Assembly (NCBI RefSeq): GCF_001638985.1
Contig: NW_017265137.1
Location: 1,763,054 to 1,827,053 of the forward strand
Direction: 5' to 3'
Source: Phycomyces blakesleeanus NRRL 1555(-)
Taxonomy: Eukaryota > Mucoromycota > Mucoromycetes > Mucorales > Phycomycetaceae
Length of the DNA stretch: 64,000 nucleotides
A program made the position numbers and the translations under genes. Position 1 is the stretch's first letter, and every line of letters begins with the position of its first letter. Positions 47,911 to 59,355 of the stretch are shown piece by piece. Below the pieces are notes generated by a model. It was given only the letters and a program-made list of their open reading frames with translations. It was not told where the DNA came from and did not search any database.

Positions 47911-50900
47911 ATATGTTTTGTGTCATAAGAAAAAAAAAACAATTGTTGTACAATCCAGCTATCAAATAGATTGGATGTGCATAAATAATTGATCATTTTT
48001 TTTGTACTTTTTTTTTTGATACAAATAACCAAACTCTCAAATGCTTATAGGTTTTTGAGAGTAAAATATTGGGAATGTTTTGACAAGTATTTGAACAAAT
48101 CAAAACACAAACAAAGTTACAAGATTGTATATATATATATTATCGAGTTAACAGTGGGAATTGTCCAAACTCATTGTAGTAATAAAGAAAATCAGACAGT
48201 CAGTCAATCGATCAATCGATCAAGAGATTGATATTTGACATGTCGAAATTTTTTATATATATTTGATACTAGGATAAGATTTTATAAAGATCGAGAGCAA
48301 GAAAGGGCAGAGAATAATGTGTCTCGTATACTAATTCAAAGCTGTCATATTCCTCTTTCTCTCTCACATACCTTTATACCCATTATTATTATTTATCTAG
48401 TATGGCTATTGACTTGTACTTTATACTTAATAATTTCTTTGTAAAGTGAAATAAAGTAATCTAGACCTGTGACATTTGGAGCGAAAAGGACATACAAATG
48501 AAGTTGGTCAGTTTGATCTCTTGCACAGATCAAGGTATATTTAATTGTACAAGAGAGAATAAAAGGTGTGTTTATAATACTAGACACAAAACTGGGGTGT
48601 AAACCGATCCCAGTCCGTAGATGGTGATTGTACCAATTGGATAAATAATAATAATAATCGATCAATCAATCAACTATAAATAAATAAATAAATAAATAAA
48701 TAAAGAAGATAAACTCAAGTAAAGATGTCCTGTTACGTGCCTTGGATTTCGCGATTCAAAATTGTTGGTTGTTAACCCAGGTACCTGATGTGGCCCGGTG
48801 TTGCTCAAAGCGCAGATCGTATTTATCCTTGCGTATCACATTTGATATCAATTTAATACATTACCGTGAATCTTTCTTATCAAGGAATGCCCTTGATCTG
48901 TAACAGCAAAAACCACAGAATAATATATATATATAAAAAGACTTTTTACATGGTCACCTTTGTGTTTCTTTTTTATATAATTTTTCTTTGACAAAATTTA
49001 CCCAATAATAATCATACACTGTAATACATAAACGTGCACTCTGGCTGGATTGAGTAGCTTAACCTTATCGAGACCCTTGTTTTTAATGCACTTCTATGAT
49101 TAATAAATAGAGAGAGGATCGAGAGTTGAAGGTAAGAGTGAGGCCAATACATGCCTGTGCACAATTTAGTGTTATGTTTTTTTTTGTACATCAAACCAAC
49201 AAAATCGAGGGCCCGATGACTACTATGAATTAGTGTGAGTGAACAACCAAGTAATCAAGTAAGTAAATGATGGGGTGTGAGTAAATGATGGAGTGTGGGT
49301 AAATGTACGATTTTGTACATTGTTTTTACCTGGTTTGTTTTAGAGATCGTCAATTGTATTAGTAGTAGATGGAAATGATCTTGAAATAATAATGTTGTGG
49401 GACAATTTTTTTTCTTTGGGATCAGAGGGGGCTAATTGGACATGGTGTACATTTTAAGGCCTGCCTGCCTGTATGTATGTATGTTTTCTTTTAATGATCA
49501 GATTCAAACAGAAGGCAGGGAAAGTAGCAAATAGTTTATCAGAAAGTCGTATAATTTGATGAGATTACCATATATAAATATCGTAAGGACTGTGCCTTGT
49601 TCAGCTATAGTTACACCGTTATTGGAGCACAGAATAATCTATCTGTTTGACCACCCTATTGGGTAAATAATCAATTGGGTTGTGGGTGGATCGGTACACT
49701 TTTTTTTTGTGGTGCCTCTAAAGGAATTCATCTCCAGTGATCCTATCGCGTGATACTTGTGGGATTACATTTTCCTTTTTATTTAAAGTTCCTTGTGCCA
49801 TTTTTTTTTGTCTTTGAGATCCGCCACTGAGTGAGTTGAAACATCTCTTTCTCTCTTTATCAGTGTTTCCGTTTTGTAATAGTAATTCATTACACTAAAA
49901 ACAGCAGAGAATTGGATTTTATTTTAGTTGCTTATTTAGAGGTGTCTTATTTGTAGATCAATAAATCGACTAAGAAAAGAAAAGGAGGGAGCATTTTATT
50001 GAATAGAATAGAATTGGACCCTTTTATCCACTCATTATCCCTCGCTAGTGCACACACACACACAGAGAGAGAGACACGTTTTGTAATAAGAAAACATCAG
50101 ATTTGACAACCCACTCTTATTAGCTTGTACTCTCAATAGACATACACATGTATTTAATAATCATACAATGTCTCTATACTTTTATATATTAAAATCAAAT
50201 AGCCAGAAGAGTTCTTTGTGAATTGAGTAGAAAATATGTATTTTTAGTAATAGAAGACCAAGAAGTAATATATATAGTTATTATTATTATAACATTTTTT
50301 TTTGGTGTACAACTTATAATCAAATAATACGAATATTGCGACAAGTTAATTATTCAAGTCAGTCAAGTCAGTGCACTGTTCAGGGACTCTTTCCATCTTT
50401 ATCTCAATTTCTTTTCTTTTTTATCTATAGAAAGAAATCTTAATAAGATTTAAATATATACGCACTTGTAATATCTGTACATTTGGCTCCAACTCACTCA
50501 CTCACTCACTGACTGACTTGCTCACTTGTATGTATACATCTTGTATTTGTGTAGATTTTAGTTTAATCTCCTCTTTGATATCAGTAAACCCAATCTGATC
50601 CAAGTTAACGGTTATCCTATCCGAGCTTTAATGACACAGTCGTGAGAAATAATATAAATAAAATACAAAAAATACAAAATAATAATAATAATAATAATCA
50701 GCCTATTAAAGTAACGTACCAAATAATAATAATATTTATTTATGTATTTAAAATATCTCTCTAATTCTGTTTTTAATGTTTGTGTGAGCCTTTTCTTCTT
50801 ATTTTGCTCAATTTTGTGTACAAAAAGTAACCAAATCACGTGTCACAAGAAATAGTAATAATGAGATTCTTTTTATTTTATATATATCTACAGTTAATAC

Positions 50901-51005
50901 GGTCAATTTTCTCTCATTAATAAAAAATAAAAATAAAAAACCGCAGTGCATTAATATAGTAGAATCGTATATTGTACCTTATATACATTTTTCTTATATA
51001 AAAAA
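47911..51005. other. 3.1-kb gene-poor spacer
   Basis: Holds short repeats: (AAAT)n near 48678-48702, (ACAC)n near 50051-50062, (CACT)n near 50492-50512 and (AAT)n near 50680-50697. On the minus strand about 48905-48755, 'SRAFLDKKDSR' and 'DKYDLRFEQHRATSG' could be joined by a short intron and look protein-like, but no start or further exons were found. It may be a gene remnant. Confidence 0.4.
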
Positions 51006-52005
51006 ATGATTCACTTTGTCCTAATTGTCAACAGACGATGTCAAACTCGCTTTTCACGTTATTACAATGACAATGAGATTACAAAACAAAAGTCAGGATT
51101 TGAATTGGAGATTGCAAGAAAGACAGTGATTCGCAAACCAGGACAAGTAATGAAATAAGCAAATAAGCAAATAAGCAAATAATTATATTATTTAACACAC
51201 ACACACATATATATACTTCTTTTAGTGCTTATTCTTTAAGCATGGAAAATATACCATTGGTAAATATATATATATATATATATAAATATATATATATACG
51301 TATATTAAATATTGCGTAGTGTATCGCATTTATGCTTCTTTGTACTTTGTGGTTGGCTGTGACGAACAAGAGGCAAGTTTTATATGAATTTTTAATTTCT
51401 CTTTTGAAAAACTATGAATTAATAATAGGTATCATGTTTATGCTTATGGTTATGTATATAAATGTACATTTAGAATGAATTTGGCATTTTAGAGTCTATC
51501 CAAGCTTGGGTTGGTGAGTGTCTTCTTATTTTTCTTTTTTAATAAAATACAATAAAATACAGTACAGTACAGTACAGTACAGTACAATACAATACAATTT
51601 ACAAATGGCGCTTATCTATATATTATTTTTGGTCTTATCAGAAGCAATGGATTGTTACTTTGAAAAAGTGGTAAGACTTAATAAATAATAGTAACAATTA
51701 AATACAGTAAACTACAACGGAAAGAAAGCGTAAAATATATATATATATATATATATATAATTAGAGTGAAAAATGGCTGTGGTTGTGAGTGGATTTTGAT
51801 AGGGTATTGAAGCACACAGTAATCTTACGGTAATCTTAACTTTCTATATATATAAAATAAAAATAAAAATCAGACCGAACTTGACCTTGTATTCAACCTC
51901 GAAAAAGTGCACATGATCATGGACGAGATTGTACTCAAGGGATCTCTGGCGGAAACCAATCAAGAACGTGTGCTTGCACCTATTTACGCTCTTACAGACG
52001 CTTGA
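51006..52005 (+). CDS. AP complex small subunit, AP-4 sigma type, 142 aa
   Basis: Six exons: 51006-51146, 51226-51259, 51320-51372, 51474-51513, 51642-51670 and 51874-52005 (143 codons). Intron 3 has a GC donor (GCAAGT at 51373). The protein opens MIHFVLIVNRRCQTRFSRYY, then 'YRIYASLYFVVGCDEQENEF', 'ELDLVFNLEKVHMIMDEIVL' and ends 'SLAETNQERVLAPIYALTDA'. The full-length longin-like sigma fold (about 142 aa) is clear. The NRRCQTR start and 'ETNxxRxLAPI' end resemble AP-4 sigma more than AP-1, AP-2 or AP-3. AP-4 sorts cargo from the trans-Golgi network. Assignment to AP-4 rather than a divergent AP-1/AP-2 sigma needs phylogeny. Confidence 0.85.
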
Positions 52006-52280
52006 TGAGGTTCAATAACCGCCACCCTGTACACAACAGATTTCTACATATTCCCTTATCTCTTATATGTATATATATGCTTTTATAATATTCCTAATAA
52101 ATAAAATAAAATAAATTATTATTAGTATTTATATTAACTAAAGATGGTGCTTGGCTGATCTTATATATTTATACACTTTTGTACGTTATTTGTACACATA
52201 TTTAATACTCTTCTTTTCTTTTCTACCTTTATATTTTCTTCTTCTTCTTCTTCTTCTTCTCTTTGTATAATATTACAATA

Positions 52281-55022
52281 ATGTTCGGAAGACAGAAAGA
52301 CTTGTCCGAAGTCGATCAGGCAAAAGAAACCTATTCTGAATACGATTCTGAAAAGATCGAAGCCGGAAGACACCAAGAGAGTAGCTACAACCCACGCGAA
52401 GAAGAACATGATCTCCAGGAAGGAATCAGACGAGGACTTAGTGCCAGACACATCCAGATGATTTCACTTGGTGGTGCAATTGGGTAATTATTACCAATAA
52501 CACACTATTAGCACTTTATATTTTCGATTGATCAAATCAAATCAAATTCAACCAAATTCAACCAAAATCAACCAAAATCAAATCAAATCAAATCAAATCA
52601 AATCAAATCAACCAATCAATTCATCAGACAGTAGTCAAGCAATCGAATCTATTATATGGAATAAACAAACTCATTTTATTTATTGTTTTCAAAACATAAA
52701 AGTACTGGTCTCTTTTTGAACTCTGGTGGAAACATTGCCACTGTAAGGACAAGACCATTAAGAAATTATATATATATATATTCTCTTTTAAAGATAATAG
52801 TAATACTAATATGTGTACATGTATGAATATAGGCTGGTCCAGCTGGTGCCTTGATTGCTTACTGTGTTAGTAAGTTGATAAAATAAATATTATGTTTATA
52901 CGTATACTAATATTCTTACCTTTTACTCTTTCTTTCTTTTTTGTTATAATTTTATAGTCGGTCTAATGGTAATAGAGAACAGAAATATTATATATATAAA
53001 ACAAGAAAATTCCTCTGACAAAAAAAGCACCAATAAACATAGGTTTACTGTATTATGACCTGTTTGGGTGAAATGGCTACCTATATGCCAGGCAAGTCTA
53101 CATCAATAGTTGATAATCTAAAGCAATAAGAAACAATCAACTAAATCATATTCATATTCATATTTTTATAGTTTCTGGTTCATTCAATCACTACGGTACT
53201 CGATTTGTGGACCCTTCTTTTGGTTTTGCTCTCGGTTGGAACTACTGGTAAGATAGTAATGACCAGCTCATTTGAATATATCTTTACTTATTCAAATTTG
53301 ATATTTTATAGGTTTTCGGTGAGGCTTATTATTCACACTTTTCAACTCTCATGATCTTTTTATACTAATCGTTTTTTACTATTATTTTCTGTAAAATCTT
53401 CACCTAATAATTTCTAGTGGGTAAGTTCGAATCTACATACAAATGCAAATAGAAACCCACAGCTATATATCGATCAATCAATTAATGGACTGATTAATAT
53501 ATTACCTAATTATCCTATTCGCTTATTAATTATATTTCATCTTTCTCTTCATATGTCTACAGTCTGTCACTATTGCTACAGGTAAATTCTTATATGTCTA
53601 CCAATATAATTTGTATATACTAATCAAACAACAATAATAATATAGAACTTGCTGCCGCTGCTACAATTATTGAATACTGGAAAACCGTCATGCCTTCTGC
53701 TGTCTGGTCTACTATCTTTATGCTCCTGATCATGTCTCTCAACTTGATCGGTGTAAAATTCTATGGTGAAATGGAATACTGGTTTGCAATGATCAAGATT
53801 TTGATTGTAATTGTCTTTATCATTATTGGTAAGTTGCCTCTTTTATTATTTTGTGTATATATTATAGACCCTGAGAAATATTCACATTTCTTTATTCTTT
53901 CTTTCATTTTTAGGTATCTGTGTATCAACCGGTGGTCTCGGTGACCAAGTTATTGGTTTCAAGTAAGTCAAGCCAAATATATAAGAATCAATCTTGCCTA
54001 TATTTCATTTGTGACCAGAAAAAAAAAGTGTCACTACAAAATAAATTGCATATATATTATGTGTGCGTGCGTTGATTGACTAACTCAAACTTTTGTCATT
54101 AATTACTATAATCAGATATTACCATGAACCCGGTGCGTTTGTGGGCGGTGCTGTCGGTACAATCAGTGTGCTTTTGTCTGCTGGTTTCTCTTTCCAGGGT
54201 ACTGAAGTTGTTGGTATCACTGCTGGTGAGGCCAAGAACCCTACAAAGACTGTTCCTCGTGCTATCCGCAACACCTTCTGGCGTATCATCATCTTCTACA
54301 TCTGCACCATCTTCCTTCTCGGTATCTGTATTCCCAATGACTACCCCGATCTTACCGGTGGTGATGGCAGTTCCGCCACTGCTTCTTTTACCATCGTTTT
54401 CAAACTTGCTGGCATTGAAGCCGGTGCCGATGTCATTAACGCCGTTATTCTGACCAGTGTCTTGTCTGCCGCCAACTCCTCTGTCTACACTGCCTCCCGT
54501 ACCCTTCTTGGTCTGTCTCGCGACAACAACGCACCCGCATTCCTTTCCCGTGTCAACAGATTTGGTTCCCCATACCTGGCTGTCATCTTCTCTTGCGTCA
54601 TTGGCTTTGCATGTGTATTTGTTTCTATCTACAGTGCCTCTGAGGCATTTGTCTGGTTCGTGAGCATCACTGCCGTCAGTGGTTTCATCAGTTGGGCTGG
54701 AATTGGCTTTGTTCATGTTCGTTTCAGACGTGCCTATGTCCGCCAGGGTCGTGACATCAAGGAACTTCCTTACCTTGCCCTCGCTTACCCTTACACCGGT
54801 ATCTTTTCTTGTGCGCTCTGTATCTTGATTGTCCTTGGCCAGGGTTACGGTGCATTCACCCCAGAGTTTGATGCCGTCACATTTGTTACAAACTACATTG
54901 GTTTGGTTCCATTTTTCCTTTGCTACGTTATCCACAAGATCGTCAGACGTACCAAGGTTGTTCCTCTTGATGAAGTTGGTAAGTTTGTCCTCCCTCACCT
55001 AGACACACACACACACACGCAC

Positions 55023-55057
<35 letters not shown>

Positions 55058-55189
55058 TGTAATTAATATTCTTATTTCATTTCATTAGACTTTGAAACCA
55101 ACCGTGTCAGCAGATTCGAGGTTGAGCAGGACGAAGCCGAAGAGAAGCGCAGAACTATCTGGCAGCGCATTATGGACATCTTCATTTAA
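52281..55189 (+). CDS. amino-acid permease (YAT/AAP family), 546 aa, with microexons
   Basis: Thirteen exons: 52281-52483, 52703-52742, 52833-52869, 52958-52968, 53043-53091, 53172-53247, 53312-53318, 53418-53420, 53563-53581, 53646-53828, 53914-53962, 54116-54978 and 55089-55189 (547 codons). Family blocks are in order: 'GLSARHIQMISLGGAIGTGL', 'GEMATYMPVSGSFNHYGTRF', 'FALGWNYWFSWSVTIATELA', 'GFSFQGTEVVGITAGEAKNP' and 'SAANSSVYTASRTLLGLSRD'. About 12 hydrophobic spans follow a charged cytosolic N-terminus. It imports amino acids with protons across the plasma membrane; substrate (possibly basic amino acids, Lyp1/Can1-like) is not certain. Exons of 11, 7 and 3 nt are required to restore conserved sequence. 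Intron 5 starts GC. The large exon 12 is notably richer in GC-ending codons than its surroundings. Confidence 0.93.
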
Positions 55190-56138
55190 TTTTTTTTTAA
55201 AAAAAAAGAATAACTATACACACCTCTTCTTCTTCTTCTTCTTTACTATTACTACTATTCTTATTTATATTATTATAATTATTATTTATCATTATGTAAT
55301 CTTCCTTATTAAAAAAAAGAAAACCACACCCATTCATCTTTCAATTGCTTTCTCTTTTTTCTATCCTCATTTTCATAATAGCTCTTGTAACAATACCAAA
55401 AACAAAAACAAGATATTTACAAACCAAACCAAACCAAAAAAGCACTGTCACCATTACCATTACTGTTGTAGTTGTTATTTACCTATATTTTTAACTTTCA
55501 CAGAATCAAGATGTCTATTTTTTTTCTTTCTGTAAATATATACAGAGTGTATTCATAACTTTTTGTCCATATATCTATTTGTTATTCTTTTTATATTACA
55601 TTCAACCAAAAAAGAATATTTTCCATTATGCATACAAATTAAAGCAATAAGACTTGGAAATATCACAAGAGACTTGACAGACATAGAGAAACAGAATTCC
55701 AAAAATTATGAATTGATAAAAGAATATACAAACTGGGTTTTAATCAGACAGAAAAGTTATGATAAGGCTACCGCGCTTACTGTACGGCTATTGAAGATAT
55801 ATTATGCAGTTGATTAAAATAAATTAAAAATTAAAAAAGGGGGGAGTGAAAGGATGGAGAGAGGGGGAAATATGCTTACATAGGGTAAGAATCAAATTGA
55901 ATAAAGGAAGACAACCAACATGATTGTACAAATAGCAGTAACCTTTGAAAGTTGATCAAATGTGAACAGAATAATTAAAAATCAATTGAACTTTTTGTAT
56001 AAAAAGAAAAGAAAAAGACAAGCATTTAAAAAAAGGTATATTAATTGATATTTTATTTAATAGAGTCTCAATGGTTTCAAGACAGTCATTGCTTTTTAGG
56101 TCAGTATATATAGATATAGGTATGCTTATAGACATTCT
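55190..56138. other. convergent spacer after the permease
   Basis: Poly-T/A patches and (CTT)n near 55226-55242. A plus-strand frame ending at 55817 has a charged, protein-like stretch ('TRDLTDIEKQNSKNYELIKE') but no ATG and no partner exon was found, so it is not called. It includes the 3' UTRs of the permease and of the ER HSP90. Confidence 0.45.
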
Positions 56139-58539
56139 TTAGAGTTCATCATGAGTAATCTCTTCGGCCTCAACATCTGCAGACTTTGCAAATTCTTGAT
56201 CCTTGATCTTTTCTTCTTCAGACTTTTCGGCTGCTACCTCGACATCAACCTCGGGTTCCTCAGTCAGTGAAGCACCGACGCCCTTACGAATGATGGTCTC
56301 GATACGCTTTGTAAAGCTGTTGAGGTCCTTGAGAGGGTATCCACTACGAATTGCGGTTGTCTCATAGAGCACGGTCACCATTTCCTCTGTATCTTGGTCA
56401 ATGTCATCATTCTCAACACGATCAAGAAGAGTCTTGACAATAGGGTGAGCAGGATTGATTTCCAGAGTCTTCTTTTGTGAGAGCATGAACTGAAGCATGG
56501 CATCTTGTTCCTTTCCATTCACATTTTGAGCAGCCATCAGCTTCTCCATGTGTCCGGTCAGACCGACATCCGATGCAACAATAGCCATACAGGAGGTGGT
56601 CAGGCGCTTGGAGAGCACAACCTTGTCAACCTGGTCAGCAAGGATACCCTTGAGATACTTTCTCAGAGGCTCGTATCTCTGGTTCTCCTTTTCTTCTTCC
56701 TCCGCAGTTTCCTTTTCGTCGCCAAAGTTCAATGCACCCTTGGCCACATTAACAAAAACCTTTCCATTGTAACCTGGCATACGCTGCAGCAACATCTCAT
56801 CAATAGGGTCAGTCATGTACAAGACCTCGTATCCACGGGCCAACAGGCGCTCCAAAAATGGTGACTGTTCAATCTCAGCCACGGTCTGGCCAGAGAGATA
56901 AAAGATCGACTTCTGGTTGTTCTTCATGCGTTCGATATAGCTGTCGAGGCTGACACCAGCCGAGGACGATACTGGGTCGTAAGAAGATGGATAGCGCAAC
57001 AGGGTCGAGATCTTTTTACGGTGACTGTCGGATTGGATTGCGCCGTACTTGAGAGCCGATCCAAATTCCTTGATAAACACACCGTACTTTTCTTCGTCTT
57101 CCTTGGCTAACAGACTGAACATGTCCAGAGCCTTCTTGACAAGATGCTTCGAGATCACGCGCAGGGATCGGTGTTTCTGCAGAGTCTCGCGGGATACATT
57201 GAGAGGAAGATCGTCAGCGTCAACAACACCCTTGAGGAAAGACAGCCACTTTGGAAGCAGCTCAAATTCATCGGTTATAAACACTCGCTTCACAAACAGC
57301 TTGATGCTGTGGACCTTTTCGGCCAGGTTCTGGAAGAAGTTTGGATCGGCCTTGTGGGGAATGTAGATGATCGATCTGAACTCAACGTCGCCCTCTCCCT
57401 TTGAGTGGATCCAGCTTAATGGAGTAGTGGTGGGTTCCTTTGCCATGGCGCGGTAGAACTCAATGTACTCTTCATCCGTCACTTCCTTGGCGGGTTTCAT
57501 CCACAATGGCTTCTGGGTGTTGACGCGATCCCACTTGTAGACAGTCTTGATTTCGTCTTCTTCTTTTTCTTCTCCAGGTGTCTCAATCTTCTCTTCCTCA
57601 ATATCTTCATCGTTATCCTCATCTTCATTGCTCAAATCTTTCTTTACGGTCTCTTCATGCGAGCTCCAGACATAGATAGGAAAGTTGATAAACTCGGAGT
57701 ACTTTGTCACCAGTTTCTTGAGAGTGTTCTGATCCAAGAACTCGAGTGCATCATCCTTGAGGTGAATTGTGATCTGAGTGCCACGTCCGAGGGTGTTTCC
57801 ACGTGGATCCTTTGCGATGACAAAATCATCGACAGCCTCGCTCATCCAGACATGCTGATCGGGATCGTCGTTTGACTTTGAGGCCACGGTGACCTTGTCG
57901 GCAACCAAAAACACAGAGTAAAAGCCAACACCAAACTGGCCGATCTGTGTGACCTCTTCGTCGTTCTTGCTAGATTCCAGTTTCTGCAGAAACTCTGCTG
58001 TGCCGGACTTGGCAATAGTGCCCAGGTTTTGCTTGAGCTGCTCACGAGTCATGCCAACACCAGTGTCGGTGATTATGAGGGTCTTGGTTTCGGGATCTGC
58101 GGCAATCGAAACCCTGAGCCGCTGAGTCTCACCCAGGGCAGAAGGATCAGTGAGCGAAAGGAAGCGGATCTTGTCGAGGGCGTCGGAAGCATTGGAAATC
58201 AGTTCACGTAAAAAGATTTCGCGCGATTTGTAGAGCGAATTGATCAAGAGGCTCATCAAACGAGAGATTTCAGTCTATACATACATATATATTTTGTTAG
58301 ATGTTACGGTTGGCGTTTGTGTTACTGTTGCTTTATATCTTTAAAACAATGATAATAAGACTTACTTGGAAAGTGTATTTTTCGGTGTCCAATTCTTCTA
58401 CTTGCTGAGGAAGCAATCCATGGGTGTTTGGGTCCTGACTATCGAACACAGTCTGGACGTCTGCATTGGTGGTAGGAACAGATCCTAACAAGACCACAAG
58501 TAGTGCAAATACTACAAAGTGAACCCGAGAAAATCTCAT
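56139..58539 (-). CDS. ER-resident HSP90 (GRP94/endoplasmin type), 769 aa
   Basis: Two exons, 58539-58366 and 58274-56139 (770 codons). The first exon encodes a signal peptide (MRFSRVHFVVFALLVVLLG..., likely cleaved near Ala26) and the protein ends HDEL, the ER retrieval signal, so it is lumenal rather than the cytosolic MEEVD form. The GHKL ATPase motifs are present: 'LRELISNASDALDKIRF', 'DTGVGMTREQL', 'GTIAKSGTAEFL' and 'IGQFGVGFYSVFLVADKV'. An acidic charged linker, the middle domain ('RETLQKHRSLRVISKHLVKK') and the C-terminal dimerisation domain follow. GRP94 folds secretory and membrane clients. A CCAAT-N9-CCAAC element lies about 190 bp upstream of the ATG. Confidence 0.94.
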
Positions 58540-59355
58540 GAATTCAAGATGTTTAAATAAAAAAAAATTGAATTAAATTAGATTAAATATTCAAAAAAAA
58601 GTAAAGTAAAGAAGAAAGAGGAAGAGGAAGAATTAAATAAATATATATGTGTTTTTCTATGGTAATTGGCTTGAAACTAATATAAACAAAAAGGCTCTCT
58701 ATTGTCTTTCTCTCTGTAACCGACAGTTGGCACGCGTTTATTGGCGGGACCAAAAAATATCATATAAAATAGTATATTATATTATATTATATTATATATA
58801 TTAAAGTGCAGGTCTTTCTGCAGTGTAAAATAGTAACTTTGTTTTCGTGTGAAATTGTGAAAGGTTCGCATAGACAGCTTAATGATAATGACTATTGGCT
58901 TGATAATTAATTATCAGGGCAATATAATAATTACTAATCAAATAGGCTTCTTTATCTTCTTTTTTGTACACTTCTTCCTGACTCTTTAAAAAGATATATC
59001 ATTGGAATTCCGTATATTAAAACCCCAAATGTAAATATAAAGAATTATAGTGATAACAATACAAATATATATATATACATATTGGAATCCACCTTGCTTC
59101 ACTCCATGTCACCCCATTGTTCCCTTCCCTTCCATTCTATTCCATTTCCTACACTTTACTTCACTCTATTTCCGCCTATATTTATTACATAATAACTATA
59201 ATTATAATTATCAACCAATCAAATAAAGTCTCTTTCCAAAAACGTTTTTAAAAAAAATCAATCAATTTGTCATTACAAAAAATAAAGGGACGCCTTATCC
59301 ATTTCTTTTTTGTTTGTAAAATATTATATATTTATATACATTTCTTTTTATTTAT
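58540..59355. promoter_or_regulatory. GRP94 promoter region and MIF 3' flank
   Basis: (TATAT)n near 58772-58798 and CCTTCC-type runs near 59119-59150. A GC-rich patch at 58726-58752 contains, on the gene's strand, CCAAT-AAACGCGTG-CCAAC (58744-58726), close to the mammalian ER stress element CCAAT-N9-CCACG. Nothing coding was recognised. Confidence 0.45.

Noticed and set aside
48755..48905. Minus-strand pair of short exon-like segments (DKYDLRFEQHRATSG)
   Set aside because: A plausible intron joins them, but no start codon, stop context or further exons were found. It could be a decayed gene, and there was not enough to call.
51760..51800. Possible extra sigma-adaptin exon beginning SEKWLWL after the 29-nt exon
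   Set aside because: Family sequence expects the Val of exon 5 to be followed directly by Thr/Ser-Glu-Leu-Asp, which the 51874 exon supplies in phase. Including this segment breaks the conserved block.
54099..54998. 299-codon open frame antisense to the permease's large exon
   Set aside because: It is a shadow of the sense coding sequence: C-ending codon preference in the permease removes antisense stops. The peptide has no recognisable domain, and the sense strand encodes a conserved transporter.
55563..55817. Charged protein-like frame downstream of the permease
   Set aside because: There is no ATG in the frame and no acceptor with a supporting upstream exon. It is kept only as a note in the spacer entry.
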